A program made the translations under genes and the position numbers. Of a DNA stretch of 7,021 nucleotides, positions 1-5,832 are shown one piece after another (position 1 is the stretch's first letter; every line of letters starts with the position of its first letter). Below the pieces are notes generated by a model that had not been told where the DNA came from, searched no databases, and saw only the letters and a list, made by a program, of their open reading frames with translations. This stretch comes from an uncultured Ellagibacter sp. (GTDB lineage Bacteria; Actinomycetota; Coriobacteriia; Coriobacteriales; Eggerthellaceae): contig CAKUIV010000105.1 of assembly GCA_934661105.1 (NCBI GenBank), forward strand, positions 1 to 7,021, given 5' to 3'.

Positions 1-875
1 CGTGGAGCATGCCGAAGCTGTGCCCGAGCTGCCAAAGCCCCGTCATCCGCGAGGAAGGCGAGGTGGATTACCGCTGCATTTCCATCGACTGTCCTGCTCA
101 GGCGCAGGAAAGGCTTATTCATTGGGCAAGCCGCGGTGCCATGGACATCGACGGCATGGGCGAAGAGATCGTCGGGCGGCTCATCGAAAGCGGGCGTTTG
201 ACCGACGTCGCCGACTACTACACGCTTGATGCGGTCGAGCTTTCGCTGCTCGATATGGGGCGCGTGAACAAGGAGGGCGAGCCGATCCGCCTGGGCGAAA
301 CCGTGGCGAAGAAGCTCGTGGCCGCCATCGACGAGAGCCGCACGCGACCCCTGGCGCGCCCGCTTTTCGGTTTGGGAATCCGCCACGTCGGCAAGACCAT
401 GGCCGAGGCGCTTGCCGCGGCGTTCCCGTCGATTGACGCGCTCATGACGGCAAGCGAAGAGGACCTGGCGGCGGTCGAGGGCGTCGGCCCGAAAATCGCC
501 CATTGCGTGTACCTGTTCTTCCGAACGCCGGACAACGTCGCCGTCATCGAGCGCTTGCGAAAGCACGGCGTGAGAATGGAAGGCGACGTTGCAGTCTCGG
601 CGGAGGAAGCGTTGCCGCAAACGCTCGAAGGGCTTACCTTCGTGCTGACGGGCAGCCTCACGCAAAGCGGCATGACACGCGATGAGGCTGGAAGTGCCTT
701 GAAGGCTCGCGGTGCAAAGGTGTCGGGGAGCGTGTCAAAGAAGACGAGCTACGTTATCGCAGGTGAGGCGGCTGGCAGCAAATACGACAAAGCCATCTCG
801 CTCGGTGTTCCCGTGCTCGACGAGGCGGCGCTGCTGCATATCCTGGAAACGGGGGAAGTGCCTGCGGGGGAATAG
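1..875 (+). CDS. ligA: NAD+-dependent DNA ligase LigA, C-terminal part (5' end outside window)
   Basis: LigA seals nicks in duplex DNA during replication and repair, using NAD+. Only the C-terminal part is here: the reading frame is open from base 3 to a TAG at 873-875, and the adenylation and OB domains lie upstream of the window. Counting from the Met at base 9, a four-cysteine zinc finger is formed by C5, C8, C23 and C28 (CPSC, then YRC and DCPAQ). Helix-hairpin-helix motifs follow, including GIRHVG at about 123-128 and EGVGPKIA at 157-164. A BRCT domain covers about 205-285, with FVLTGSL and TSYVIAGE. The HhH region contains a short segment (DMGRVNKEGEPIRLG, 82-96) where many LigA proteins have a tighter motif; I take it as lineage variation. 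The Met at base 9 is internal and is not the start. The gene is convergent with queA. Identification is firm from domain order. Confidence 0.96.
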   Translation, partial: WSMPKLCPSCQSPVIREEGEVDYRCISIDCPAQAQERLIHWASRGAMDIDGMGEEIVGRLIESGRLTDVADYYTLDAVELSLLDMGRVNKEGEPIRLGETVAKKLVAAIDESRTRPLARPLFGLGIRHVGKTMAEALAAAFPSIDALMTASEEDLAAVEGVGPKIAHCVYLFFRTPDNVAVIERLRKHGVRMEGDVAVSAEEALPQTLEGLTFVLTGSLTQSGMTRDEAGSALKARGAKVSGSVSKKTSYVIAGEAAGSKYDKAISLGVPVLDEAALLHILETGEVPAGE

Positions 876-886
876 CTGCTCCGGTT

Positions 887-1022
887 GTTCAACCTGTCCG
901 TTCGAGGGCTCGCTCGGGAAGATATAAAGCTTCGCGCACGCATCGGCTCGAGTTGCATCTGTGCCAACTTTCGAGGCGCTTTATATCTCCCCAAGCGAGC
1001 CCTCGAACTGCTTTTAGACAGG
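887..1022 (-). repeat. Long hairpin element, unit 1 (conserved core, variable self-complementary arms)
   Basis: Bases 900-930 pair with 978-1008 over 31 positions, 29 of them Watson-Crick. The two exceptions (915/993 and 919/989) are C-A and A-C on the plus strand but G-U wobbles on the minus strand, so the structure is best read as minus-strand RNA. Between the arms lie GCTTCGCGCACGCATCG (929-945), an 18-base spacer (946-963) and CCAACTTTCGAGGCGC (964-979). The spacer can pair with the second core: CTCGAGTTG with CAAC and TCGAG, leaving a two-base bulge. Flanks GTTCAACCTGTCCG (887-900) and CTGCTTTTAGACA (1008-1020) resemble those of unit 2, and CCTGTC near the left edge is complementary to GACAGG near the right. 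On the plus strand the stem is followed by TTTT (1012-1015), so it may also help end ligA transcription. I do not recognise the family. Confidence 0.85.
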
Positions 1023-1057
1023 CTGTTCTCATCCGTGCATCCTAGCATTTTTCAAGT

Positions 1058-1186
1058 TGTTTCGAGCAGCTCCCCGTCTTCCGGCGGGCTGCGAAGCGCC
1101 TCGAAAGTTGGACGTGCTACGACTTGGGTCGATGCGTGCGCGAAGCTTCGCGGTCCGTCGGAAGACGGGGAGCGGGCAGGTCGAAC
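1058..1186 (+). repeat. Long hairpin element, unit 2 (inverted relative to unit 1)
   Basis: Bases 1070-1097 pair with 1145-1172 over 28 positions: 25 Watson-Crick pairs and three G-U wobbles (1084/1158, 1088/1154, 1090/1152) on the plus strand. Inside the arms are GCGCCTCGAAAGTTGG (1096-1111), an 18-base spacer (1112-1129) and CGATGCGTGCGCGAAGC (1130-1146). These are exact reverse complements of the two cores of unit 1, with the same spacer length. Outer flanks TGTTTCGAGCAG (1058-1069) and CGGGCAGGTCGAAC (1173-1186) match unit 1 flanks in part. The arm sequences share nothing obvious with those of unit 1, yet each pairs with its own partner. The unit is head-to-head with unit 1, about 35 bases away. 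The apparent open frames across 885-1376 are by-products of these repeats and are not called as genes. Confidence 0.85.
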
Positions 1187-1219
1187 GTTGCTTCTTGACG
1201 CGGAATAAGGGAAATAGAG

Positions 1220-1260
1220 AGGGGGCTGCTTGAGGAAAAGAATTCCCAAGCAGCCCCCCT
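1220..1260 (-). terminator. Intrinsic terminator-like hairpin downstream of queA
   Basis: A 12-bp perfect GC-rich stem pairs 1221-1232 (GGGGGCTGCTTG) with 1247-1258. It is extended inside by GGAA/TTCC (1234-1237 with 1243-1246) around a five-base loop. It starts about 22 bases after the queA stop. On the minus strand the stem is followed by a pyrimidine-rich TCTCTATTTCCC rather than a pure U-run, so it fits queA termination better than ligA termination. The plus-strand side has no T-run. It probably closes the whole minus-strand gene cluster. Confidence 0.8.
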
Positions 1261-1281
1261 CGCTCTGCAGATGGGACGGAT

Positions 1282-2475
1282 CTATTCCCGCGGCTTGATG
1301 AACATCGCGTCGCCGAAGGAGAGCATGCGGTAGCGGTTCTCGATGGCGTGGTTGTAGGCTCCCATGATGTTCTCACGGCTTGAGAAGGCGCTCACGAGCA
1401 TCATGAGCGTGCTTTTCGGCACGTGGAAGTTCGTGATGAGGCCGTCGATTACGTGGAAGGTGCTGCCGGGAAGAAGGTACAGGCTTGTGGTGTCGCGGTT
1501 GCGTGCGGTGATGGCGCCGTGCCCGTCGTTCGCGGAAGCGTCCCAGGCGCTTTCGAGGCTGCGCGTCGAGGTGGTTCCCACGGCGATGACGCGCCCTCCT
1601 GCGGTATGCGTCTCGTTGATCGCATCGACGGTCTTTTGGGGCACGGTGTAGTACTCGGTGTGCATCTTATGCTTGGTCGGGTCGTCCTCGTCGACGATAC
1701 GGAACGTGTCGAGACCTACTTCCAAGTCGACCGTTTCCCACCGCACGCCCTTGGCTTTCAAGTGCTCGATGAGCTCGGGCGTGAAATGGAGGCCGGCCGT
1801 GGGTGCCGCCGCCGAGCTTTCACGACGAGAATACACCGTTTGGTACAGTTCCTCGTCACCGGCGTAGTTCTTGATGTACGGGGGCAGCGGCGTGTGCCCG
1901 ACCGCGTGAAGCGCCTCGTCGAGCGAGGGGAGCGTCGTCGTGAGGCGTGCGATGCGCTCGCCTTTCGCGGCGGATGCTTCGGCGCCGTTCTCGTCGGTCG
2001 ATTCGCCTGCTGCCACGGCGTCGGTCTTGGCGGATGCCCAGTCGACGATCTCGGCGGAGAGCGCGACGTTGCCCTGCTTGTCGGTGAAGTCCACGATTGC
2101 GCCGCTTCCCGGCTTCAGGCGCTTGCCCGGGCGTACGAGCACTTCCCAAATCGCCTGCTGGTTGGCGGATTCGGCGAGCGATTCATCGAGATAGGGGGAA
2201 GCGGGAGCGCCTTTCACCTCGCGGAGCAGGAACACCTCGGCTTGCCCGCCCGTGCCACGTTTCGCGCCCAGAAGACGTGCGGGCATGACGCGCGTCTCGT
2301 TTGCGACGAGCAGGTCGCCTGGGCGCAGGTACTCTTCGATATCGCGGAAGATGCGATCCTCGATCGCGCCCGTTTCGCGATCCATCACCAGCATGCGGCA
2401 TGCGTCGCGCACCGGAGCCGGCTCCTGAGCGATCAGCTCTTCGGGCAGGTCGTAATTGAAATCTTCGGTTCTCAT
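1282..2475 (-). CDS. queA: S-adenosylmethionine:tRNA ribosyltransferase-isomerase QueA
   Basis: QueA transfers and isomerises the ribosyl group of S-adenosylmethionine onto the 7-aminomethyl-7-deazaguanine base of tRNA (wobble position 34 of GUN anticodons), giving epoxyqueuosine. The 397-residue product shows family motifs in order: DFNYDLPEELIAQEP at 5-19, GDLLVANETRVMPARL at 53-68, GHTPLPPYIKN at 193-203, SAAAPTAGLHFT at 221-232, VGTTSTRSLES at 299-309, TNFHVPKSTLMMLVSAF at 348-364 and YRMLSFGDAMF at 382-392. It is longer than the roughly 350 residues usual for the family because of two low-complexity insertions, about 86-109 and 144-172. I chose the ATG at 2475 because the family begins at this MRTEDF-like sequence. 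A GTG at 2571 would add 32 unrelated residues and lies upstream of the predicted transcription start. A weak GAGAGAG stands 8 bases before the ATG. It is the last gene of the minus-strand cluster; its partner in the pathway, queH, is the first. Confidence 0.96.
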   Translation of the reverse strand: MRTEDFNYDLPEELIAQEPAPVRDACRMLVMDRETGAIEDRIFRDIEEYLRPGDLLVANETRVMPARLLGAKRGTGGQAEVFLLREVKGAPASPYLDESLAESANQQAIWEVLVRPGKRLKPGSGAIVDFTDKQGNVALSAEIVDWASAKTDAVAAGESTDENGAEASAAKGERIARLTTTLPSLDEALHAVGHTPLPPYIKNYAGDEELYQTVYSRRESSAAAPTAGLHFTPELIEHLKAKGVRWETVDLEVGLDTFRIVDEDDPTKHKMHTEYYTVPQKTVDAINETHTAGGRVIAVGTTSTRSLESAWDASANDGHGAITARNRDTTSLYLLPGSTFHVIDGLITNFHVPKSTLMMLVSAFSSRENIMGAYNHAIENRYRMLSFGDAMFIKPRE

Positions 2476-2508
2476 GCAAGTTACTCTCTCGTCGTTTTCT
2501 GCGACTTG

Positions 2509-2539
2509 AAGCCCTCCGTGCTCAAGCGAGCGGGGACTT
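2509..2539 (-). promoter_or_regulatory. Hairpin in the queA 5' leader
   Basis: Read on the minus strand, all 12 bases of the left arm (AAGTCCCCGCTC) can pair with the right side (GAG, CGG, GGGCTT) around a GCTT loop. The pairing includes one G-U pair and two small bulges (CA and A). It sits between the predicted queA transcription start and the queA start codon, about 33 bases before the ATG. It has no T-run, so it is not an obvious terminator. I see no canonical preQ1 riboswitch consensus. Its role could be control of translation, mRNA stability, or nothing. Confidence 0.45.
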
Positions 2540-2561
2540 GCCGCGTAGTTCGTTACTGAAA

Positions 2562-2570
2562 ATTGTAGCA
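2562..2570 (-). promoter_or_regulatory. Candidate extended -10 promoter for queA
   Basis: The minus strand reads TGC-TACAAT, an extended -10 (TGn) followed by a hexamer one base from TATAAT. It lies just after the stop codon of the fusion gene, in a gap of 102 bases before queA. No good -35 is present at 16-18 bases, which is common for extended -10 promoters. The start of transcription would be near 2555, giving a leader of about 80 bases that contains the hairpin at 2509-2539. queA may therefore be transcribed both on its own and by read-through. Confidence 0.5.
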
Positions 2571-2577
2571 CCCGCGT

Positions 2578-4449
2578 CTAGGCGTCCATTTGCCCCATCG
2601 CAAGCAGCGCGGCTCCGGTTGCTCCGACGATTTCCGGTTCGGGGCAGATGAAGAGCTTCTCGCCGATGCGTTCTTCGACTGCTTGCACGACGCCGGGATT
2701 CTTCGCAACGCCGCCCGTCATCATGAACGCGCCTTCGAGTCCCACGCGGCGCATGAGGGAATACGCCTTACCGGCAACGGCGCGGCACACGCCGGTGGCG
2801 ATGTCGGATTTCTCCTCGTTGTTCGCGATAAGCGAAATCACCTCAGACTCGGCGAACACCGAGCACATGCTCGCGATTTCAAGGCGCTTCTTGCTGGTAA
2901 GCGCTGCCGGGCCCAGCTCGTCGAGGCTCATCTCGAGCGAGCGCGCGATCATTTCCAGGAAGCGCCCCGTGCCCGCGGCGCACTTGTCGTTCATGGCGAA
3001 ATCGGTCACCTCGCCCGCGGCGTTGACGTGGATGGCCTTGCTGTCCTGCCCGCCGATGTCCAAGATGGTGCGGACGGCGGGGTTGAAGTAGTGCGCGCCG
3101 CGTCCGTGGCAGCTGATCTCGGTCACGTTCTCGTCGGCGAACGGGATGCTCACGCGCCCGTATCCGGTGGCGACTGTACGCGTGATGTCGCTTTCGGCGA
3201 GTCCTGCGCGCTCGATGACCTCGCGATAGGCGCGTTCGGCCGATTCTCCCGCTTTTGCTCCCGTTCGGATGACGACGGAGGCGACGATCGTCTTGTCGCT
3301 ATCGATTACCACGGCGTTTGTCGAGGTCGATCCGCTGTCGATGCCGATGAAACAGCGTTTGCGGGCGGATGCGTTCGGGGAGTGCATGCTCATGGAGGCG
3401 CCTTTCGGGGAGAGCGTAGCGGGGGGTTCTGAGGAGGCGGGCGTTGCGCGATTCGCCTCAAGCGATTCGAGGAACGCTTCGAGGCGCGTGAGCACCTGCC
3501 CGCGGCTTTGCGCGGTGCAGTCGGTTTCCAGCGCCAGGAGCGGTGCGGATGAGGTTCGCTTGAGATCGCCGAACTCGTAGGAATACATGTCGCAGAATTG
3601 CACGGTGTGGTAGATAAGCCCATCGACCTGGGGAAGCGCCTGCTCGAAGAACGCCGTGCGAAGGGATATGTCTTGCATGCGTTCGCAGGGAAGCTGGGTG
3701 AGCACGTCGTGCGTGTACCGGGCGAGGGTGCCCTGCTTTTGGGGCACGAAGCGGCGACGTGCGTTCGTGCAGGTGATGTCGAACGCGATGTTCACGCCGC
3801 GCTCTTCGAGGATGCGTTTGATTTCCTTGTTCGCGCGAGCGCCCGCGATGCCGACGTTGGGCAGCGTAGGTGAAAGGCGCATCTTCGTTTGCGGGGCGGC
3901 GGCGAACTCGCCAGCATTGCGCTCAGAAGCTTCGCGACCTTCGCTCCATGCGGTCGCGCTCGCCGCCTTGCCGTGGCTGGCGGGATCTTTCGGGTCGAGT
4001 CCGCGAGTGGGTTCGCAGGTTCCTTCTGCGGGGCAAATCGTGCCTCCGAGCTGGGTGAACAGCGCGTCTTCCGAGAATTCGGCATCGGCGAACTCCCCAT
4101 ATGCGGAAAGGAGCTTGCGCACATTGCGGTCGTAGAGCGTGCGGGCGGCATCGCCTGTGTCGCGGGGTACGTCGAGCAGGTGGATGAACAGGCGGGGCGC
4201 CTGTGCTTGCAGCGCGTCGGCCAAGCGGCGCATGCTGTCGCAGCAGGTGGTGAGCACCACGCCGTCGAAATCGCCCGAAGAGACGGTCTCGAAGGCGGCT
4301 TTCACGAAGCTGCATATATTGGCATGCATGCAGGTTTCAGCAGCATCGAAGCTTGCAAGGTCCTCGGCGGGCTCGATGCGCACCATGCGCGCGCCCATCG
4401 CCTCCATCGCCTCGATGGGGACGTATTTGCAGGCGTAGCCGATTTTCAT
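2578..4449 (-). CDS. Fused 2-hydroxyacyl-CoA dehydratase-type subunit and HgdC-like activator ATPase
   Basis: The 623-residue product joins two parts. Residues 1-330 resemble an HgdB-type dehydratase subunit: GYACKYVPIEAMEAMGARM at 4-22, TTCCDSMRRL at 67-76, QFCDMYSYEF at 284-293 and SRGQVLTRLEAFLE at 315-328. C7, C69/C70 and C286 are candidate cluster ligands. A low-complexity segment (about 134-192) interrupts it. After a Pro/Ser/Ala linker (331-365) comes an activator of the BadF/HgdC ATPase family: phosphate loop GIDSGSTSTN at 369-378, DIGGQDSK at 464-471, NDKCAAGTGRF at 487-497, CSVFAESE at 529-536, TGGVAKNPGV at 578-587 and GATGAALL at 609-616. C490 and C529 are 39 residues apart, as in HgdC of Acidaminococcus (C127/C166), where the dimer holds one [4Fe-4S] cluster. 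The activator couples ATP hydrolysis to injecting a low-potential electron into the dehydratase. The ATG overlaps the upstream stop as ATGA and follows AAGGAGG at 6 bases. Substrate is unknown; a reductase of the double-cubane type is an alternative to a dehydratase. Confidence 0.9.
   Translation of the reverse strand: MKIGYACKYVPIEAMEAMGARMVRIEPAEDLASFDAAETCMHANICSFVKAAFETVSSGDFDGVVLTTCCDSMRRLADALQAQAPRLFIHLLDVPRDTGDAARTLYDRNVRKLLSAYGEFADAEFSEDALFTQLGGTICPAEGTCEPTRGLDPKDPASHGKAASATAWSEGREASERNAGEFAAAPQTKMRLSPTLPNVGIAGARANKEIKRILEERGVNIAFDITCTNARRRFVPQKQGTLARYTHDVLTQLPCERMQDISLRTAFFEQALPQVDGLIYHTVQFCDMYSYEFGDLKRTSSAPLLALETDCTAQSRGQVLTRLEAFLESLEANRATPASSEPPATLSPKGASMSMHSPNASARKRCFIGIDSGSTSTNAVVIDSDKTIVASVVIRTGAKAGESAERAYREVIERAGLAESDITRTVATGYGRVSIPFADENVTEISCHGRGAHYFNPAVRTILDIGGQDSKAIHVNAAGEVTDFAMNDKCAAGTGRFLEMIARSLEMSLDELGPAALTSKKRLEIASMCSVFAESEVISLIANNEEKSDIATGVCRAVAGKAYSLMRRVGLEGAFMMTGGVAKNPGVVQAVEERIGEKLFICPEPEIVGATGAALLAMGQMDA
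3393..3406 (-). promoter_or_regulatory. Possible internal ribosome binding site and start for a free activator
   Basis: Inside the linker of the fusion gene the minus strand has GAAAGG (3401-3406), then 7 bases, then an in-frame ATG at 3393 (Met353). A protein started here would have 271 residues and carry the complete activator domain, close to the roughly 260 residues of stand-alone HgdC proteins. This is either a relict of a formerly separate gene or a working internal start. It is supported only by motif and spacing. Confidence 0.4.
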
Positions 4450-4462
4450 CGCAAGCCTCCTT
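4446..4462 (-). promoter_or_regulatory. ATGA stop/start overlap with strong Shine-Dalgarno
   Basis: The stop codon TGA of the upstream dehydratase subunit (4446-4448) overlaps the ATG of the fusion gene (4447-4449). AAGGAGG lies at 4456-4462, six bases from that ATG, inside the 3' end of the upstream gene. This is the arrangement expected for translational coupling and matched amounts of two proteins of one complex. Confidence 0.85.
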
Positions 4463-5783
4463 CCCGCGATGCGTTGTTTTCAGGTGCGGCGCCGTCTTTG
4501 CGCTCTGCCCTTGCGGCCGCCAACACCTCGAAAAAGGCTTCGAGGCGCGTCTTGATCTGCCCGTCGTGGCTGTTGCGCTCGTCGATGCCATCGCCGTCGA
4601 GCTGCAGAAGCGGCACGCCGGCTTTGTGCAGGTGCTCGCGCAGAAGGGCGCTTCCGCCTGCGGACTGCTTGCATCCCCAGTGGCAGAAGTGGATGACTCC
4701 GTCGGCGCAGGTCGCGTCGAGCAGGCGGTCGATCAACTCGAGCTTGCGTTCGTAGGGTCCGTTCATCGCGTTGTTGACGAGCTTCTTGGCAAGCGCGCGG
4801 AACGGGTCGGGGTCGTCGAGCGGGCTCATCGTGCAAAACGCCATGTCGACTGAGACGATCTGGTGCTCGGGGCTGTAGTCGAAGGCGGCTTTCAGGCTTT
4901 GCTGGTAGTACGGCATAAGGTGCACCCAGAGGATTTTGTCGCCTTCGAGCCTCGGTGCGCGCTTGATGTCGTCAACCATGAAGCGCAGCACGTCGCGCAA
5001 TTCCTCGCTTCCTGCCGAAAGCTGCATGGCGAGCACGAAGAACAAATGCTGGATGAACTCCGCCGGGTAGAAACGCTCGGCCTGCAGTTGCATGAATTCC
5101 CATGCCAGTGCGTTCGTCTCGCGTTCGACTTCCAGGATATGCGAAAGGCGGCTCTCGTCGAAGGGCGTGCCCGTGAGCGTTTCGAGGGTGCGGGCGAGCT
5201 CGCGCAGCTGGTGCGCGAGGTAATCTACCGACGCCTCGTCGTTGTCGTAGGGCACGTCGAGCAGCACCATCGGAACGTTCATTCGCTTTCCCAGTTGGCG
5301 GAAGGTGCTCAGGTTTCCGTCGCAGGCGCACGACGTGGTCACGGCGAGGCGCGGCGCGTGCAGAACGCCCGTCTCCATCATTCCCATGACCGTTTTGTGG
5401 TACGTGCACAGCGTGGGCGCGATGCCCGCTTCCTGCGCGCGGTCGATGAAGAACGGCGCCGCGTGGTAGCCGGAAAAGAAACTCGCCAGACACTCGACGC
5501 TCACGGTTCCCAGTCCGAAGCATTCCATGATCTCTACCGGGGCGAAGACGTTGCCCCACACGTAGGCGTCCTCGTGGCCGAGTTGGTCGGATACGAGCCC
5601 AAGCGTGTAGGCTTCTAACTTGTGATAGCCGCGTGCAGCGTGGAAATCGGGTAGATGGCGCGACCCCCACGTGTTGCCGCGGAAGCCGAGGAGAGCGTCT
5701 TTCCAAGCGCGTTCGGGGTCGGTCATGCACGTGCGGCGCACGTGGTCCATGTAGCGACGGATGGGGTCTGCGAAAGGTCTCAT
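4446..5783 (-). CDS. 2-hydroxyacyl-CoA dehydratase family subunit (HgdB-like)
   Basis: The 445-residue product belongs to the family that includes HgdA/HgdB, FldB/C and benzoyl-CoA reductase BcrB/C, cytoplasmic iron-sulfur proteins fed electrons by an ATP-driven activator. Seen in the sequence: FAPVEIMECFG at 80-90, matching the family's Pro-x-Glu-Ile segment; LCTYHK at 125-130; TTSCACDGN at 149-157; and HFCHWGCKQSAGG at 365-377. The C-terminal DGDGIDERN and GQIKTRLEAFFEVL (408-421) match the end of the first domain of the next gene. C126, C152/C154 and C367/C371 are candidate cluster ligands. There is no signal peptide. I chose the ATG at 5783; an open frame extends to 5969, but those 62 residues are basic, low-complexity and lie over queH. 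The Shine-Dalgarno is weak. It follows queH by 49 bases and overlaps the fusion gene by four, so the two proteins probably form one complex. Substrate is not deducible: no CoA-transferase or CoA-ligase is in view. Confidence 0.88.
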   Translation of the reverse strand: MRPFADPIRRYMDHVRRTCMTDPERAWKDALLGFRGNTWGSRHLPDFHAARGYHKLEAYTLGLVSDQLGHEDAYVWGNVFAPVEIMECFGLGTVSVECLASFFSGYHAAPFFIDRAQEAGIAPTLCTYHKTVMGMMETGVLHAPRLAVTTSCACDGNLSTFRQLGKRMNVPMVLLDVPYDNDEASVDYLAHQLRELARTLETLTGTPFDESRLSHILEVERETNALAWEFMQLQAERFYPAEFIQHLFFVLAMQLSAGSEELRDVLRFMVDDIKRAPRLEGDKILWVHLMPYYQQSLKAAFDYSPEHQIVSVDMAFCTMSPLDDPDPFRALAKKLVNNAMNGPYERKLELIDRLLDATCADGVIHFCHWGCKQSAGGSALLREHLHKAGVPLLQLDGDGIDERNSHDGQIKTRLEAFFEVLAAARAERKDGAAPENNASREGGLR

Positions 5784-5832
5784 GGTGCTCGTTTTCTTGG
5801 GTTCGCTCGTTGCGCTTGTTCGGGCTCGGGGC

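Noticed and set aside
887..1186. CRISPR array
   Set aside because: Only two copies exist, in inverted orientation, with variable parts inside a stem; no regular repeat-spacer series.
885..1376. Open frames on both strands across the ligA-queA gap (107, 115, 99 and 65 codons)
   Set aside because: They run through the inverted repeats and hairpin arms, have no recognisable protein similarity and overlap each other; they follow from GC-rich palindromes.
2476..2570. preQ1 riboswitch before queA
   Set aside because: The leader lacks the compact pseudoknot consensus and A-rich tail of preQ1-I; only an ordinary hairpin is seen.
2476..2571. GTG start for queA at 2571
   Set aside because: Known QueA proteins begin at the MRTEDF-like segment, and the predicted promoter overlaps the extension.
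3478..4550. Shared TTCGAGGCGC between the hairpin core and two coding sites
   Set aside because: In the coding sites it encodes the paralogous TRLEAF segment of the two dehydratase domains; a ten-base match in GC-rich DNA is expected by chance.
1423..5618. Long plus-strand frames opposite queA and the dehydratase genes (up to 378 codons)
   Set aside because: They are antisense shadows of GC-rich coding sequence. The minus-strand frames carry clear family motifs; the plus-strand ones carry none.
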